From Dyella subtropica (lineage in GTDB: Bacteria; Pseudomonadota; Gammaproteobacteria; Xanthomonadales; Rhodanobacteraceae): a DNA stretch of 64,000 nt. The stretch is taken from positions 1 to 64,000 of the forward strand of contig NZ_JAPDPD010000014.1 of assembly GCF_026283965.1 (NCBI RefSeq), written 5' to 3'. A model generated the notes under the pieces. The model did not search any database. It was not told where the DNA came from and worked only from the letters and a program-made list of their open reading frames with translations. This document shows, one piece after another, positions 34,249 through 43,681 of this stretch (position 1 is the first letter of the stretch; each line of letters starts with the position of its first letter). The position numbers were made by a program, and so were the translations under genes.

Positions 34249-36390
34249 ATGAACAAACTTCTTGGCATCGGTTTGTGCAGTTTCGCCCTGCTGGCGGCCT
34301 GTCATGCATCGACTGACATGGCCGTGACCGATCTCGCGCAGACCGGATCAGCATCGCGTATCACGCTGGACCAAGTGCAACGTGTGGGGTCGCCGGAGAA
34401 GGCCAGCGATGGCCAGCTGCAGCAGCGCTACGCGTTTCAGCCAACCGTACAGCCGCAGTTGGTGATTTCACCTTTGCACGGCAGCTGGGATCGGTCGACG
34501 CAAGGCGAATTGCACTTGCATGTGCAGAACGCGATGGATTGGGCGGTGACGCTCACCGTCGATATCGACGGCGTCGGCAAGGACCAGCACCTGCACGCCA
34601 ACATCGCGTTGCCCGCCGGTCCAGCCCAGACCGTGGTGGTGCCGCTACACGCCGCCTCGCCGCGCGCGCAAGGCATGCAAGTGGCGCCGCCCATGCCATA
34701 TGACGCGAACGGCCATCGCATCCTGGTCGCCACCACGGTGGAGGGGGCGCTGGATCTCAAGCAAGTCGGCGCGATCCGTCTGGGCATGCCCGCACCGCAA
34801 GCGCCGCAAACGCTGCTGCTGGGACGCATCGAGACGAAGGCGGGCGACGGGGCGCTGAGTGATGCTTATGCCGGCATCGTCGATCGCTATGGGCAATACA
34901 CGCGCGGCCAGTGGCCGGAGAAGATCGACACCGACGAGACGCTGCGTTCTGCGCAAGCGAAAGCGCAGGCCGATCTGGCCGGTGCGCACGAAGCCGCTCA
35001 GCGCGATATCTATGGCGGTCGTTTGGATGCGCCGGTCTTCAAATCCAGCGGCTGGTTCCGCACGGAACGGCGCGATGGCCGCTGGCAGTTGGTGACGCCA
35101 GAGGGGCACGCCTTCTTCTCGCTCGGCGTGAATGCGGTGGTGCCCGATGGTGGCCGCAGTTATGTGGAAGGCCGCGAGTCGATGTTCAAGGATCTGCCGC
35201 CGGCCAGCGGCGAGTGGAGCGCGTTCTACGGCAGCGGCGACAACCGCCGGACCGAAGCGGGCTCGGCCGCTGGCATCGGCTACAACCACGGCCACTGGTT
35301 CGATTTCTACGCCGCCAATCTCTATCGCCTCGATGGCAAGGACTGGCCCGCCGCGTGGCGCACGCGCACCCTGGATCGCTTGCATGGCTGGGGCTTCAAT
35401 ACGCTGGGCAACTGGAGCGATGACGCCTTGGCCAAGGCGCACAAGCTGGCCTACACGCGCTCCATCAATATCGCCGGTGAGTTCGGCAACGTGTCCAGTG
35501 GCTACGACTACTGGGGGCGCATGCCCGATCCCTTCGATCCGCGTTTTGCGCAGGCCGCCGAAACCGCGGTGGCAAATGCGGTGAAGGATGTGCGTGATGA
35601 TCCATGGCTGCTCGGCTACTTCGCTGACAACGAGCTGGCGTGGGCCGGGCAGGGGCCGCAAGGGCGTTGGGGATTAGCGCAGGGTACGTTGCGTGGCGAA
35701 GCGCGCAGTCATGCCAAGCAGGCGTTTATCGCGGCGTTGAAACAGAAGTACGGCGAGCCGGCGAAGCTGGCGGCGGCCTGGGGTATCACGCTGGCATCGT
35801 GGGAGGCATTGAACGCCACCAACTTCGCCGCGCCCGATCCCAGCGAAGCACATCCCGCCGTCGCGGCCGACTACAGCACGTGGCTGAAGCAGTACGCCGA
35901 TCAATACTTCCGCACCGTCGCGGAAGCGATCCGCCGGCATGATCCGCATCACCTGTTCCTCGGTGGCCGCTTCGCGGTGAACACGCCAGAAGCCGTCGCC
36001 GCCTGCGCGCAATACTGCGACGTGATCAGTTTCAACAGCTACACCGACGTACCGCAGCACGGTGTCGACATAGCCGCCGTGGCGAAGCTCGGCAAACCGG
36101 CGCTGATCACCGAATTCCACTTCGGCTCCGACGACCGCGGTCCGTTCGGCAAGGGCGTGGTGTCGGTATGGAACGAGCAGCAGCGCGGCGAGGCGTACGC
36201 GCGCTATATCGATGCCGCCATGAAAGACCCAAACATCGTCGGCGCACACTGGTTCCAGTACGCCGACCAGCCGGCCAGCGGCCGCCTGCTCGACGGCGAG
36301 AACGCGCATATCGGGCTGGTGGGGATAACCGACGTGCCGTTCGGCGGGTTCGTGAAGGCGGTGAGCGACGCGAACCGCAAGCTGCCTTGA
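34249..36390 (+). CDS. Glycoside hydrolase lipoprotein, GH50/agarase-like
   Basis: A 713-residue secreted enzyme. The lipobox LLAAC (residues 14-18) marks an outer-membrane lipoprotein. A beta-sandwich-like region (about 70-190) precedes a TIM-barrel: LVTPEGHAFFSLGVNAV, LHGWGFNTLGNWSD, then acid/base E462 in FADNELAWAG and nucleophile E622 in LITEFHFGSDDRG. The layout is like GH50 beta-agarases and GH42-like beta-galactosidases; the actual polysaccharide is unknown. No sulfatase, SusCD-like or TonB gene is adjacent, so it stands alone. Confidence 0.78.
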   Translation: MNKLLGIGLCSFALLAACHASTDMAVTDLAQTGSASRITLDQVQRVGSPEKASDGQLQQRYAFQPTVQPQLVISPLHGSWDRSTQGELHLHVQNAMDWAVTLTVDIDGVGKDQHLHANIALPAGPAQTVVVPLHAASPRAQGMQVAPPMPYDANGHRILVATTVEGALDLKQVGAIRLGMPAPQAPQTLLLGRIETKAGDGALSDAYAGIVDRYGQYTRGQWPEKIDTDETLRSAQAKAQADLAGAHEAAQRDIYGGRLDAPVFKSSGWFRTERRDGRWQLVTPEGHAFFSLGVNAVVPDGGRSYVEGRESMFKDLPPASGEWSAFYGSGDNRRTEAGSAAGIGYNHGHWFDFYAANLYRLDGKDWPAAWRTRTLDRLHGWGFNTLGNWSDDALAKAHKLAYTRSINIAGEFGNVSSGYDYWGRMPDPFDPRFAQAAETAVANAVKDVRDDPWLLGYFADNELAWAGQGPQGRWGLAQGTLRGEARSHAKQAFIAALKQKYGEPAKLAAAWGITLASWEALNATNFAAPDPSEAHPAVAADYSTWLKQYADQYFRTVAEAIRRHDPHHLFLGGRFAVNTPEAVAACAQYCDVISFNSYTDVPQHGVDIAAVAKLGKPALITEFHFGSDDRGPFGKGVVSVWNEQQRGEAYARYIDAAMKDPNIVGAHWFQYADQPASGRLLDGENAHIGLVGITDVPFGGFVKAVSDANRKLP

Positions 36391-36584
36391 TCGACGGAGG
36401 GATAGGTCGCTGTATCTCGGAGACTTTGAACGGGCTCTCAGGCGCATCCCTTTCAAGTGACGCATCGGCATGGAGCTGCTCTTTTGACGCGGCAGAACCT
36501 GATGGCCTCCAGATGAGCGAGGGTTTGCGTTTGATCTTGGGGTCCCCTGTGCAGCGGTGAGGGCTGGACGATAAGGCCCGCAGG

Positions 36585-36640
36585 GGCATGGGCAAGGATG
36601 CCCATGCCTTTTCGACACGACAGGGACGTCGTGTCGAAAA
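36585..36640. repeat. Pair of adjacent palindromes
   Basis: GGCATGGGCA...TGCCCATGCC (36585-36608) followed at once by a perfect repeat TTTTCGACACGAC...GTCGTGTCGAAAA (36609-36640). They lie in the gene-free stretch 36391-37024, which otherwise holds the dispersed repeat and the operator of the next operon. They resemble REP-like sequences of the order. Confidence 0.7.
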
Positions 36641-36709
36641 GCCCGGCCAGACCTCACGGACCCGCAGGCGAAGCCGGAGGGCGCGGAACCGGGGTGGCCT
36701 CTCTTTTGG

Positions 36710-36936
36710 TTACTTTTCTCTGGCCAAACAGAGAAAAGTGACCCGGCCTCCGGCAGGAGGACGGAAGCCCGCGGCAGGCGAGCCAGGTCGCGACAACGCG
36801 AGCATCAAACGGCAACGCCACTGGACCCCGGCCTACGCCGGGGTGACGAAGTAGAAGCAGTGTCGCGAGCACCCGCCCCTCACCCCCAATCCTCTCCCTC
36901 GCACACAAATCGGTAACCGGGGAGACAAGGCAGGGG
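36710..36936. repeat. Dispersed intergenic repeat, copy 2
   Basis: It starts with TTACTTTTCTCTG...CAGAGAAAAGTG, runs through GGAAGCCCGCGGCAGGCGAG, the palindrome CCCCGGCCTACGCCGGGG, and ends in a stem related to CGGTAACCGGGG. The same order, reversed, makes up the duplicated unit at 10515-11150, and the second half recurs at 43541-43676. Confidence 0.88.
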
Positions 36937-36940
36937 GCGA

Positions 36941-36969
36941 GCGCCTTGAAAAGGATGGCTCTCAGGCGC
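36941..36969. repeat. Conserved-loop hairpin, copy 1
   Basis: Stem GCGCCT/AGGCGC (36941-36946 with 36964-36969) around a 17-nt loop TGAAAAGGATGGCTCTC. The hairpin at 43682-43712 has nearly the same loop but another stem. It stands directly after a dispersed repeat in both places. Confidence 0.65.
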
Positions 36970-36990
36970 TGAGACGGGCAAAGTGCTATC

Positions 36991-37013
36991 TTGATTATCG
37001 GCCCGATAATCAA
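36991..37013. promoter_or_regulatory. 23-bp palindromic operator upstream of the SOS mutagenesis operon
   Basis: A perfect odd-centred palindrome, arms TTGATTATCGG and its complement around a central C, 11 bases before the ATG of the UmuD-like gene. It overlaps the expected promoter or leader. It does not match the E. coli SOS box (CTGT-N8-ACAG) or the alphaproteobacterial box. It is probably the site of an autoregulator. Confidence 0.75.
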
Positions 37014-37024
37014 ATGCGCATCCC

Positions 37025-37594
37025 ATGCCCCGTTCCGACCATGGTGGATCCCGTCCCGGCGCTGGCCGCCCTGCGGGCGAGGCCAGCCAGCGCATTCGCG
37101 TGCCGGAAAGCCAGGTGCCGGCGGTGCTGGCCTATCTGGACGCCTACCGCCAACCCGCGTCGCTGGAGGCGCCGCGCCCGGTATCGCTGAACCCCTCGAC
37201 GGTCGCGCTCACCGCCTTCACCAGCCGGGTGCCGGCGGGTCTGCCAAGTGCCGCGGACGACCATGTCGACGAGGTGGTCGATCTCAATGAACACCTCGTC
37301 CTTCCGGGGCATGAGCCGAGCACCTTCATCATCCGGGTATCCGGCTGGTCGATGATCGGCGCGGGCATTTTCGATAACGACGAAGTGCTGGTGGATCGCG
37401 CGCTGAAGGCACGGCAGGGCGACATCGTGGTGGCGATCGTCAACGGTGAGTTGTCGATCAAGCGCCTCGGCAAGGTGGATGGCCATATCGCCCTGCTGCC
37501 CGAGAACGCGCACTTCAAACCCATCGTATTCAAGGAAGGCGAAACCCTGGAGATCTGGGGTGTTGTCACCAAGTGCCTGCGCAATCTGCGCTGA
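37025..37594 (+). CDS. umuD: UmuD/LexA-type self-cleaving (S24 peptidase) protein
   Basis: A 189-residue protein heading the mutagenesis operon. The C-terminal S24 domain has the cleavage site A71-G72 (SRVPAGLPSAADDH), catalytic S109 (VSGWSMIGAGIFDND) and K146 (GELSIKRLGK), in the UmuD arrangement. The N-terminus holds a basic GSRPGAGRPAGE motif, then a possible ribbon-helix-helix strand and helix (QRIRVPESQVPAVLAYLDAY), rather than the winged helix of LexA. It could be a UmuD-like polymerase accessory, an autorepressor, or both. The 23-bp palindrome upstream favours some repressor role. LexA2 of other imuABC operons is the known comparison. Confidence 0.85.
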   Translation: MPRSDHGGSRPGAGRPAGEASQRIRVPESQVPAVLAYLDAYRQPASLEAPRPVSLNPSTVALTAFTSRVPAGLPSAADDHVDEVVDLNEHLVLPGHEPSTFIIRVSGWSMIGAGIFDNDEVLVDRALKARQGDIVVAIVNGELSIKRLGKVDGHIALLPENAHFKPIVFKEGETLEIWGVVTKCLRNLR

Positions 37595-37600
37595 GCGGCC

Positions 37601-38221
37601 ATGGGCAACGTCGTCGCGCTGTCGTCACTGATCCAGGGCCGCCAGGTCTGGAAGGGACAGGCGGCGCCGATTCCGGGCAGCAGCCCGACGGGATGGCAGC
37701 TGCTCGATGCCGCGCTGCCGACCGGCGGCTGGCCCGACGCGGCGCTGACGGAAATCCTGCTGCCCGCGGATGGCGTCGGCGAGCTGCAGCTGGTGCTGCC
37801 CACCCTGGCGCGCCTCACCCAGGCAGGCCGCAGCGTGATGGTGATCGCGCCGCCGTATACGCCTTATGTTCTTGGCTGGGAACGGCGCGGTGTGGCGATG
37901 TCGCAGGTGGACATCGTGATGGCCGATATGCGCGACGCGCTGTGGGCGGCCGAGCAATGCCTGCGCTCGGGCAGTTGCGCGGCGGTGCTGGCCTGGCCGA
38001 CGCAGGCGGACGACCGCGCGCTGCGCCGGTTGCAGGTGGCCGCCGATACCGGCAAGGCGCTGGCCTTCGTCTTCCGCGACCGGCGCCATGCGGTGCAGGC
38101 GTCTCCGGCGGCCTTGCGGCTGGAACTGGAAACGGAGCCTTCACTGCAAGTGCGCGTGCGCAAGTGCCGCGGCGGCAACGCGCCTGCACAGCCCGTGCCC
38201 TTGCACGCCGGCTGGTCATGA
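37601..38221 (+). CDS. imuA: ImuA, translesion synthesis accessory protein
   Basis: A 206-residue RecA/SulA-related protein. It has SSPTGWQLLDAALPTGGWPDAALTEIL near the N-terminus, the region that corresponds to the Walker A area, and VMVIAPPYTPYVLGWERRGV. It lacks a proper P-loop, as usual for ImuA. It would help ImuB and DnaE2 in SOS mutagenesis. It starts 6 bases after the umuD stop. A nested-palindrome element begins within its stop codon and separates it from imuB. Confidence 0.9.
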   Translation: MGNVVALSSLIQGRQVWKGQAAPIPGSSPTGWQLLDAALPTGGWPDAALTEILLPADGVGELQLVLPTLARLTQAGRSVMVIAPPYTPYVLGWERRGVAMSQVDIVMADMRDALWAAEQCLRSGSCAAVLAWPTQADDRALRRLQVAADTGKALAFVFRDRRHAVQASPAALRLELETEPSLQVRVRKCRGGNAPAQPVPLHAGWS

Positions 38222-38383
38222 GAGCCTGTTCAATACCTCCGCGCGGCCCGAGTTGGCCCGCTGTGGGCACCAGCTGGCGATGCGCGGCTTGGCCTGACAG
38301 CCAGTCAGGCGCTGCGCCACGCCCCACCACCTGGCACCCACAGCGAACCAACTCGGGCTGCTCAGAGATATTGAACAGGCTCT
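38221..38383. repeat. Nested-palindrome element, copy 4, inside the imu operon
   Basis: A 163-bp element with 19-bp terminal inverted repeats, one mismatch (38221-38239 with 38365-38383). The inner arms 38249-38273 and 38331-38355 pair with a few mismatches. The core is GCGCGGCTTG, the apical hairpin GCCTGAC/GTCAGGC (38292-38298 with 38304-38310, loop AGCCA), and GCTGCGCCACGC. It has a single module only. The first base is the last base of the imuA stop, and the Shine-Dalgarno GAGGAGG of imuB follows directly after its end. Confidence 0.85.
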
Positions 38384-38397
38384 GAGGAGGGCGCGTC

Positions 38398-39807
38398 ATG
38401 CTGTGGGCCTGCGTACTGCTGCCGCATCTGGCGCTGGATGGTGTCCTTCGACGCCGCCCTTCCTCTGACGCGCCTTTGGCGCTGGTGACCGGGTCGGCGC
38501 AGGCGCGCACGATCTTCGCCGCCAATGCGCCGGCTCGCGCCGCCGGTTTGCGCGCTGGGCAACGTCTGTCGGCAGCGCAGGCTTTGCTGAGCCAGTTCGA
38601 GACGATCGAGCACGACCCGGAGGCGGTGAAACGCTGGCATCGTTTTCTGGCCGCATGGGCGTATCGCTACAGCTCCGAGGTGACGTTGTTCCCGCACGCG
38701 ATCGTGCTGGAGGTGAGCCGGAGTCTCGGTCTGTTCGGACCCTGGCCGCGCTTTGAGCGCTTGCTGCGCGACGATCTTGTGTCGCTGGGTTTTCGCCATC
38801 GCGTGACGCTGGCGCCGACCGCGCATGCCGCCTATGTGTTGGCGGGCATGCACGATGGCCTGGCGGTGACCACGCCGGAGACTTTGCAGCGTGCGCTGGG
38901 CGCGGTGTCGATCGCGCATGCTCGCCTTCCGCCGAAAGCCGCTGCATCTCTGCCGATGATGGGCATCCGTCAGCTGGGGCAGTTGCTGAGCTTGCCGCGC
39001 GCCAGCTTGCAGCGCCGCTTCGGCAGCGAATTGCTGGACTACCTGGATCGGCTGACCGGCGACGCACCCGAGTTGATGGAAGGCTATCGGCCACCCGATA
39101 CGCTGGACCTGCGCATGGAGTGGACGCATGAGATCGAGCAGGTCGAGGCGCTGATGTTTCCACTGCGCCGATTGACCGGCGATCTTGCCGCGTACCTGGC
39201 GGGACGCGACGGTGGTGTGCAGCGCTTCGTGCTGGAACTGGAGCATCGCGCGGGAGCGCCGACGCGCGTGAACGTGGGCCTGCTCGCTGCAGAGCGCGAT
39301 GGCGCGCTGTTGTTCGAATGCGCGCGTGGACGGCTGGAGCGCCTGGAGCTTCCGCAGCCCGTCGTGGCGATGCGACTGATGGCGCGTGAGCTTCCGCCGT
39401 TCGTGCCGGCCGGGCGCGATCTGTTCGATACGCGCCCCGCGAACGCCATGCCGTTGGAGCAGTTGCGTGAGCGTTTGCGTGCGCGGCTTGGTGAGCGCGC
39501 CATCCATCGGTTGCGGCGCACGATCGATCCCCGTCCCGAACATGCGCAGACGACAGCCGAGGACATGAGGCTTCCGCCGGTGGTGACATCACTGCCACGC
39601 CCGACCTGGCTGCTTGGCACGCCGATACCGCTGCGCGGACAAGTCACGGTACTGGCCGGCCCGGAGCGCATGGAAACAGGCTGGTGGGACGGCGGCGATC
39701 TGCGCCGCGACTACTACGTAGTGCGCACTGCGCAAGGGCAGCGTGCCTGGGTATTCTGTCCGCCGGGTGAGCCGGGCCAATGGATGCTGCACGGGTGGTT
39801 CGCATGA
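38398..39807 (+). CDS. imuB: ImuB, catalytically inactive Y-family polymerase homologue
   Basis: A 469-residue Y-family-like protein. It keeps the fold ([29 protein letters not shown]) but where DinB has the acidic SLDEA motif it has [10 protein letters not shown], so the catalytic acids are missing, as in other ImuB proteins. ImuB links DnaE2 to the beta clamp. The clamp motif is not certain, though [14 protein letters not shown]-like segments fit the helix-hairpin region. The start follows GAGGAGG at 38383-38389. It overlaps dnaE2 by 4 bases. Confidence 0.92.
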   Translation: MLWACVLLPHLALDGVLRRRPSSDAPLALVTGSAQARTIFAANAPARAAGLRAGQRLSAAQALLSQFETIEHDPEAVKRWHRFLAAWAYRYSSEVTLFPHAIVLEVSRSLGLFGPWPRFERLLRDDLVSLGFRHRVTLAPTAHAAYVLAGMHDGLAVTTPETLQRALGAVSIAHARLPPKAAASLPMMGIRQLGQLLSLPRASLQRRFGSELLDYLDRLTGDAPELMEGYRPPDTLDLRMEWTHEIEQVEALMFPLRRLTGDLAAYLAGRDGGVQRFVLELEHRAGAPTRVNVGLLAAERDGALLFECARGRLERLELPQPVVAMRLMARELPPFVPAGRDLFDTRPANAMPLEQLRERLRARLGERAIHRLRRTIDPRPEHAQTTAEDMRLPPVVTSLPRPTWLLGTPIPLRGQVTVLAGPERMETGWWDGGDLRRDYYVVRTAQGQRAWVFCPPGEPGQWMLHGWFA

Positions 39808-42800
39808 ACACCTATGCCGAGCTGCATTGCCTGTCGAATTTTTCGTTCCAGCGGGGCGCGTCGAGTGCGCGCGAGTTGTTCGATCGCGCCAAGGCATGTG
39901 GCTACTCCGCGCTGGCGATCACCGACGAGTGTTCGCTGGCCGGCATCGTGCGTGCGCATGAAGCCGCGCGCGATACCGAGATCCAACTGATCGTCGGCGC
40001 CGAATTCCAGCTGGACGATGGTCCGAAGCTGGTGCTGCTGTGCGAGAACCTGGCCGGTTACAGCGCGTTGTGCGCCTTGATCACGCGTGGCCGGCGTGCG
40101 GCAGAGAAGGGGCGTTATCGCGTTTCACGGCACGACCTGGCCGATGGCTTGCCCGGCACGCTGGCGCTGTGGATACCCGCGGCCGAACCGGATCGCGAAC
40201 ACGGTGCATGGTTGCGCTCACTGTTCGGCGATCGCCTGTGGCTGGCGGTGGAGCTGCATTGCGGGCCGGACGACGCCCAGCGCCTGCGGACACTCGAAAC
40301 TCTGGCGGCATCGCTCGGTATAGCGATGGTGGCTGCTGGCGATGTTCACATGCATGTGCGTCGTCGTCGTGCCTTGCAGGATGTGCTGACGGCGATTCGC
40401 CATCACCTCACCATGGCGGAAGCCGGCGCGGTGCTGTTCAAGAATGGCGAGCGTCATTTGCGCACACGCGATGCGCTGGCGGCGATTTACCCCGCGGCCT
40501 TGATGGAAGAAAGCGTGCGCATCGCCGGACGTTGCCATTTCAGTCTGACGGAGTTGCGCTACCGCTATCCCGCCGAGTTGGTGCCGGCAGGGCATACGCC
40601 GGCCACGTGGCTGCGGCATTTGACGGAGAAGGGCATCCGCTGGCGTTGGCCGAGTGGCGCGCCGGCCAAGGCGCTCGCCCAGATCGAGCACGAGCTTGGA
40701 CTGATTGCCGCGCTCGGCTACGAATCCTATTTCCTCACTGTGCAGGACATCGTCCGTTTCGCCCGTGACGAAAACATCCTTTGCCAAGGGCGCGGTTCGG
40801 CGGCGAATTCCGCTGTCTGCTATGTGCTGGGCGTGACCGAGGTGGATCCGGATCGCATCAATCTGCTGGTCGAACGTTTCATTTCCATCGAGCGTAACGA
40901 GCCACCGGATATCGACGTCGATTTCGAGCACGAGCGGCGCGAGGAAGTGATCCAGTACATCTATCGCAAATACGGTCGCGACCGCGCCGCGCTGGCGGCC
41001 ACTGTCATCAGCTATCGCGGCAAGAGCGCCGTGCGCGACGTGGCGCGTACCCTGGGTCTGCCGACCGACCAGATCGATATGCTGTCCAAGGTGCTGGCGT
41101 GGTGGGATGGTGAGGAGCCGCTGGACGGGCCATTGCGCGAGCGCGGTTTCGACCCGGCCAGCCCGGTACTGCAGCGCGTGTTGAAGCTCACGGCCGAGCT
41201 GCTGGATGCTCCGCGCCACCTGTCGCAACACGTGGGCGGCTTCGTAATCTCCGACCAGCCGCTGTCGCAACTGGTGCCGGTCGAGAATGCCGCCATGCCT
41301 GATCGCACCATCATCCAGTGGGACAAGGACGATCTGGATGCGTTGGGCTTGCTCAAGGTGGATTGCCTCGCGCTCGGCATGCTGACTTGCGTGCGTAAAT
41401 GCCTGGATCTGCTGCGCCAGCATCGCGGCAAGGATCTGACGCCCGACACCATCCCGAAAGAGGATCCCGATACTTACGCCATGATCCAGCGCGCCGACAC
41501 CATCGGTGTGTTCCAGATCGAAAGTCGTGCGCAGATGGCCATGCTCCCGCGGTTGCTGCCAAAGAATTTCTACGACCTGGTGATCGAAGTGGCGATCGTG
41601 CGGCCGGGGCCGATCCAGGGCGACATGGTGCACCCGTATCTGCGACGCCGGCGTGGTGAGGAGGGTGTCGACTATCCATCTGAAAAGCTGAAGCCGGTGT
41701 TCGAGCGCACGTTGGGCGTACCGTTGTTCCAGGAGCAAGTCATGAAGTTGGCTATCGTGGCGGCCGACTACACGCCCGGTGAGGCTGATCAACTGCGTCG
41801 CGCGATGGCCGCCTGGAAGCGGCATGGCGGTATGGAAAAACACCGCGAACGCATTACCCAGGGCATGCTTAAAAATGGCTACACCGCCGAATTCGCGGCG
41901 CGCCTGTTCGAGCAGATCAAGGGCTTCGGCTCCTATGGTTTTCCCGAGAGCCACGCCGCGAGTTTCGCCGGCATCGTCTACGCCAGCAGCTGGCTGAAAT
42001 GCCATGAGCCGGCGGCGTTCACCTGCGCCTTGCTCAATGCGCAGCCGATGGGTTTCTACGGACCGAGCCAGATCGTGCAGGACGCACAGCGTCATGGCGT
42101 GACGGTGCGGCCGGTCGATGTGCGTTACAGCGAGTGGGACAACACGCTGGAAGCCGACGCGAGCGGTTCGCTGATGCTGCGGCTCGGACTCCGTCAGGTA
42201 CGCGGATTCAGAGAGGACGTTGCACATCGTTTGTCAGGCGCGCGTCAGCACGGTGCCTTCAGCGACATGGCCGACCTATGCGCACGCGCCGGACTCGATA
42301 GCCACCATCAGGAGGCGTTGGCCGAAGCGGGCGCCTTGCGCGGCCTGGCCGGCCATCGCCACCGCGCACGGTGGGCCATCGCCGGTGTCGAGCCGCAGCT
42401 GCCGTTGTTCGGTCACGCGAGTCCAAAGGAACAGGCCATCGTGCTGCCGCCGCCATCGCAGGCCGAAGACACCCTGGCTGATTACGCGCGCGTGGGTCTG
42501 AGCCTGGGGCCGCATCCCATGCAGCAGATTCGTGCCCGATTGCGGGCCGCGCGTTGCGTGGATTCACGCGCGCTACGCGATCGCCCCCATGCCAGCCAAG
42601 TGCGCACCGCCGGCTTGGTCACACAGCGCCAGCGACCGCAGACCGCAAGCGGCGTCACCTTCATCACGCTGGAAGACGAGTACGGGCCGATCAATATCGT
42701 TGTCTGGAGTCAGGTCGCCGAGAGGCAGCGACGCGTTTTTCTGGAGGCGCGCCTGATGGGCGTCGATGGGCAATGGGAGCAGGTGGATGGTGTCAGTCAT

Positions 42801-42875
42801 TTGATCGCGCATCGGCTGATCGATATGAGCGAACTGCTTGGGCCGCTCGACAGTCGGTCGAGGGACTTTCATTGA
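39804..42875 (+). CDS. dnaE2: Error-prone DNA polymerase DnaE2 (ImuC)
   Basis: A 1023-residue C-family polymerase. The PHP domain is at the N-terminus ([42 protein letters not shown]). The polymerase core has [21 protein letters not shown] and the catalytic acids in [36 protein letters not shown]-like and [14 protein letters not shown] segments follow, with an OB domain near the C-terminus ([18 protein letters not shown]). It copies past lesions with ImuA and ImuB during the SOS response. The start ATG overlaps the imuB stop (ATGA); the open frame begins at 39780. Confidence 0.95.
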   Translation: MNTYAELHCLSNFSFQRGASSARELFDRAKACGYSALAITDECSLAGIVRAHEAARDTEIQLIVGAEFQLDDGPKLVLLCENLAGYSALCALITRGRRAAEKGRYRVSRHDLADGLPGTLALWIPAAEPDREHGAWLRSLFGDRLWLAVELHCGPDDAQRLRTLETLAASLGIAMVAAGDVHMHVRRRRALQDVLTAIRHHLTMAEAGAVLFKNGERHLRTRDALAAIYPAALMEESVRIAGRCHFSLTELRYRYPAELVPAGHTPATWLRHLTEKGIRWRWPSGAPAKALAQIEHELGLIAALGYESYFLTVQDIVRFARDENILCQGRGSAANSAVCYVLGVTEVDPDRINLLVERFISIERNEPPDIDVDFEHERREEVIQYIYRKYGRDRAALAATVISYRGKSAVRDVARTLGLPTDQIDMLSKVLAWWDGEEPLDGPLRERGFDPASPVLQRVLKLTAELLDAPRHLSQHVGGFVISDQPLSQLVPVENAAMPDRTIIQWDKDDLDALGLLKVDCLALGMLTCVRKCLDLLRQHRGKDLTPDTIPKEDPDTYAMIQRADTIGVFQIESRAQMAMLPRLLPKNFYDLVIEVAIVRPGPIQGDMVHPYLRRRRGEEGVDYPSEKLKPVFERTLGVPLFQEQVMKLAIVAADYTPGEADQLRRAMAAWKRHGGMEKHRERITQGMLKNGYTAEFAARLFEQIKGFGSYGFPESHAASFAGIVYASSWLKCHEPAAFTCALLNAQPMGFYGPSQIVQDAQRHGVTVRPVDVRYSEWDNTLEADASGSLMLRLGLRQVRGFREDVAHRLSGARQHGAFSDMADLCARAGLDSHHQEALAEAGALRGLAGHRHRARWAIAGVEPQLPLFGHASPKEQAIVLPPPSQAEDTLADYARVGLSLGPHPMQQIRARLRAARCVDSRALRDRPHASQVRTAGLVTQRQRPQTASGVTFITLEDEYGPINIVVWSQVAERQRRVFLEARLMGVDGQWEQVDGVSHLIAHRLIDMSELLGPLDSRSRDFH

Positions 42876-43145
42876 GGCGCTTTCAACCAGAAGCGAACAC
42901 TCTTCAAATCATGACGTTCTCAGGACTGTTCATGGATCGGCTGTTTGCCGAGTGCGTTATTAAAGCGAGAGTTGCTCAGAAGGTTTGCAACCGGGGCCGC
43001 AAGCACGGAGCGCTGCCCGCACACCCGGCTTGCGGCCCCCGGCTGCAAGCCTTCTGAGCCTCTGAAGAGCTCATCGGGCCGCGCCATGCGATTGAGATGG
43101 CGAACAAGCAGCCACCCACACCTACGACCCAATGGAACCGGTTTG
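42876..43145. other. Intergenic region holding a repeat hairpin
   Basis: No gene seen. Its main feature is the long hairpin at 42974-43059. The part after 43063 has a lower GC content than the neighbouring genes. Confidence 0.5.
42974..43059. repeat. Long hairpin related to the nested-palindrome elements
   Basis: Arms 42974-43003 and 43029-43059 pair with few mismatches and one bulge. The arm base TCAGAAGGTTTGC matches CCAGAAGGCTCGC of copy 1 (110-122) and CCAGAAGGCCCGC of copy 2 (15041-15053). The core differs (CACGGAGCGCTGCCCGCACA) and no outer terminal repeat was found, so this may be a solo or decayed module. Confidence 0.65.
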
Positions 43146-43418
43146 TCAGTCGACGAGTTGGTTACGCCGGCTAGATCGGAAGACCTGTCTCGATGACGGA
43201 ACAAATAGCCGTCTCTGCATCAGGCACAGGCTCAGGTACAACGAACTCAAGGCAAGACCCCGCCATATGCCGACGTCGCTGCTGCCAACACCAACAACGA
43301 GTTCAGATGCAGAGAACAAGAAGAGCAATCCTGTTGCGACCAGGCAAATGTTCCGCAAGCGGTATTCGCGAGATAGGCGACTGGTGAAGGTCTTCATGCA
43401 GCCATTGTGCGGTTGCAT
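43146..43418 (-). CDS. Possible small two-helix membrane protein
   Basis: A 90-residue candidate starting MQPHNGCMKTF. It has two hydrophobic stretches (ICLVATGLLFLFSASELVVGV and GIWRGLALSSLYLSLCLM) and a basic tail (RRLFVPSSRQVFRSSRRNQ). The base composition is lower in GC than the neighbours. The frame is open further upstream to 43649, but that part runs through the dispersed repeat. No Shine-Dalgarno is clear and no family is recognised, so it may be non-coding. Confidence 0.35.
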   Translation of the reverse strand: MQPHNGCMKTFTSRLSREYRLRNICLVATGLLFLFSASELVVGVGSSDVGIWRGLALSSLYLSLCLMQRRLFVPSSRQVFRSSRRNQLVD

Positions 43419-43540
43419 TCCATAAAGATGCGATATGGCGGAATCGGCTCGCCATATAGATAGCGTAAATTCTTTGCCGTTGCGGATAGCGTCCGTAGCG
43501 GATTCAACCTCCCAGTGCATCAGCCGGCGCCAAGCCATCG

Positions 43541-43676
43541 CGACAACCGAACGGCAACGACACTGGACCCCGGTCTGCGCCGGGGTGACGAAGTTGAAAC
43601 GGTGTCGCGAGCACCCGCCCCTCACCTCAATCCTCTCCCCCGTGCACAAATCGGTAAACGGGGGAGAGGAGGCAGG
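43541..43676. repeat. Dispersed intergenic repeat, copy 3 (partial)
   Basis: It matches the second half of the repeat at 36710-36936 (CGGCAACGACACTGGACCCC, GGTGTCGCGAGCACCCGCCC, then the CCCCCGT...ACGGGGG stem). The start with the ACTTTTCTCTG motif is missing. It keeps the same orientation relative to the hairpin that follows. Confidence 0.88.
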
Positions 43677-43681
43677 TTGCA

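Noticed and set aside
36991-37013. Classical LexA box
   Set aside because: The palindrome lacks the CTGT-N8-ACAG, GAAC-N7-GTTC and TTAG-type patterns, so it is listed as a different operator.
40218-42227. 669-codon open frame on the minus strand
   Set aside because: It is antisense to dnaE2 and rich in His/Gln/Arg, as expected from reverse reading of high-GC codons.
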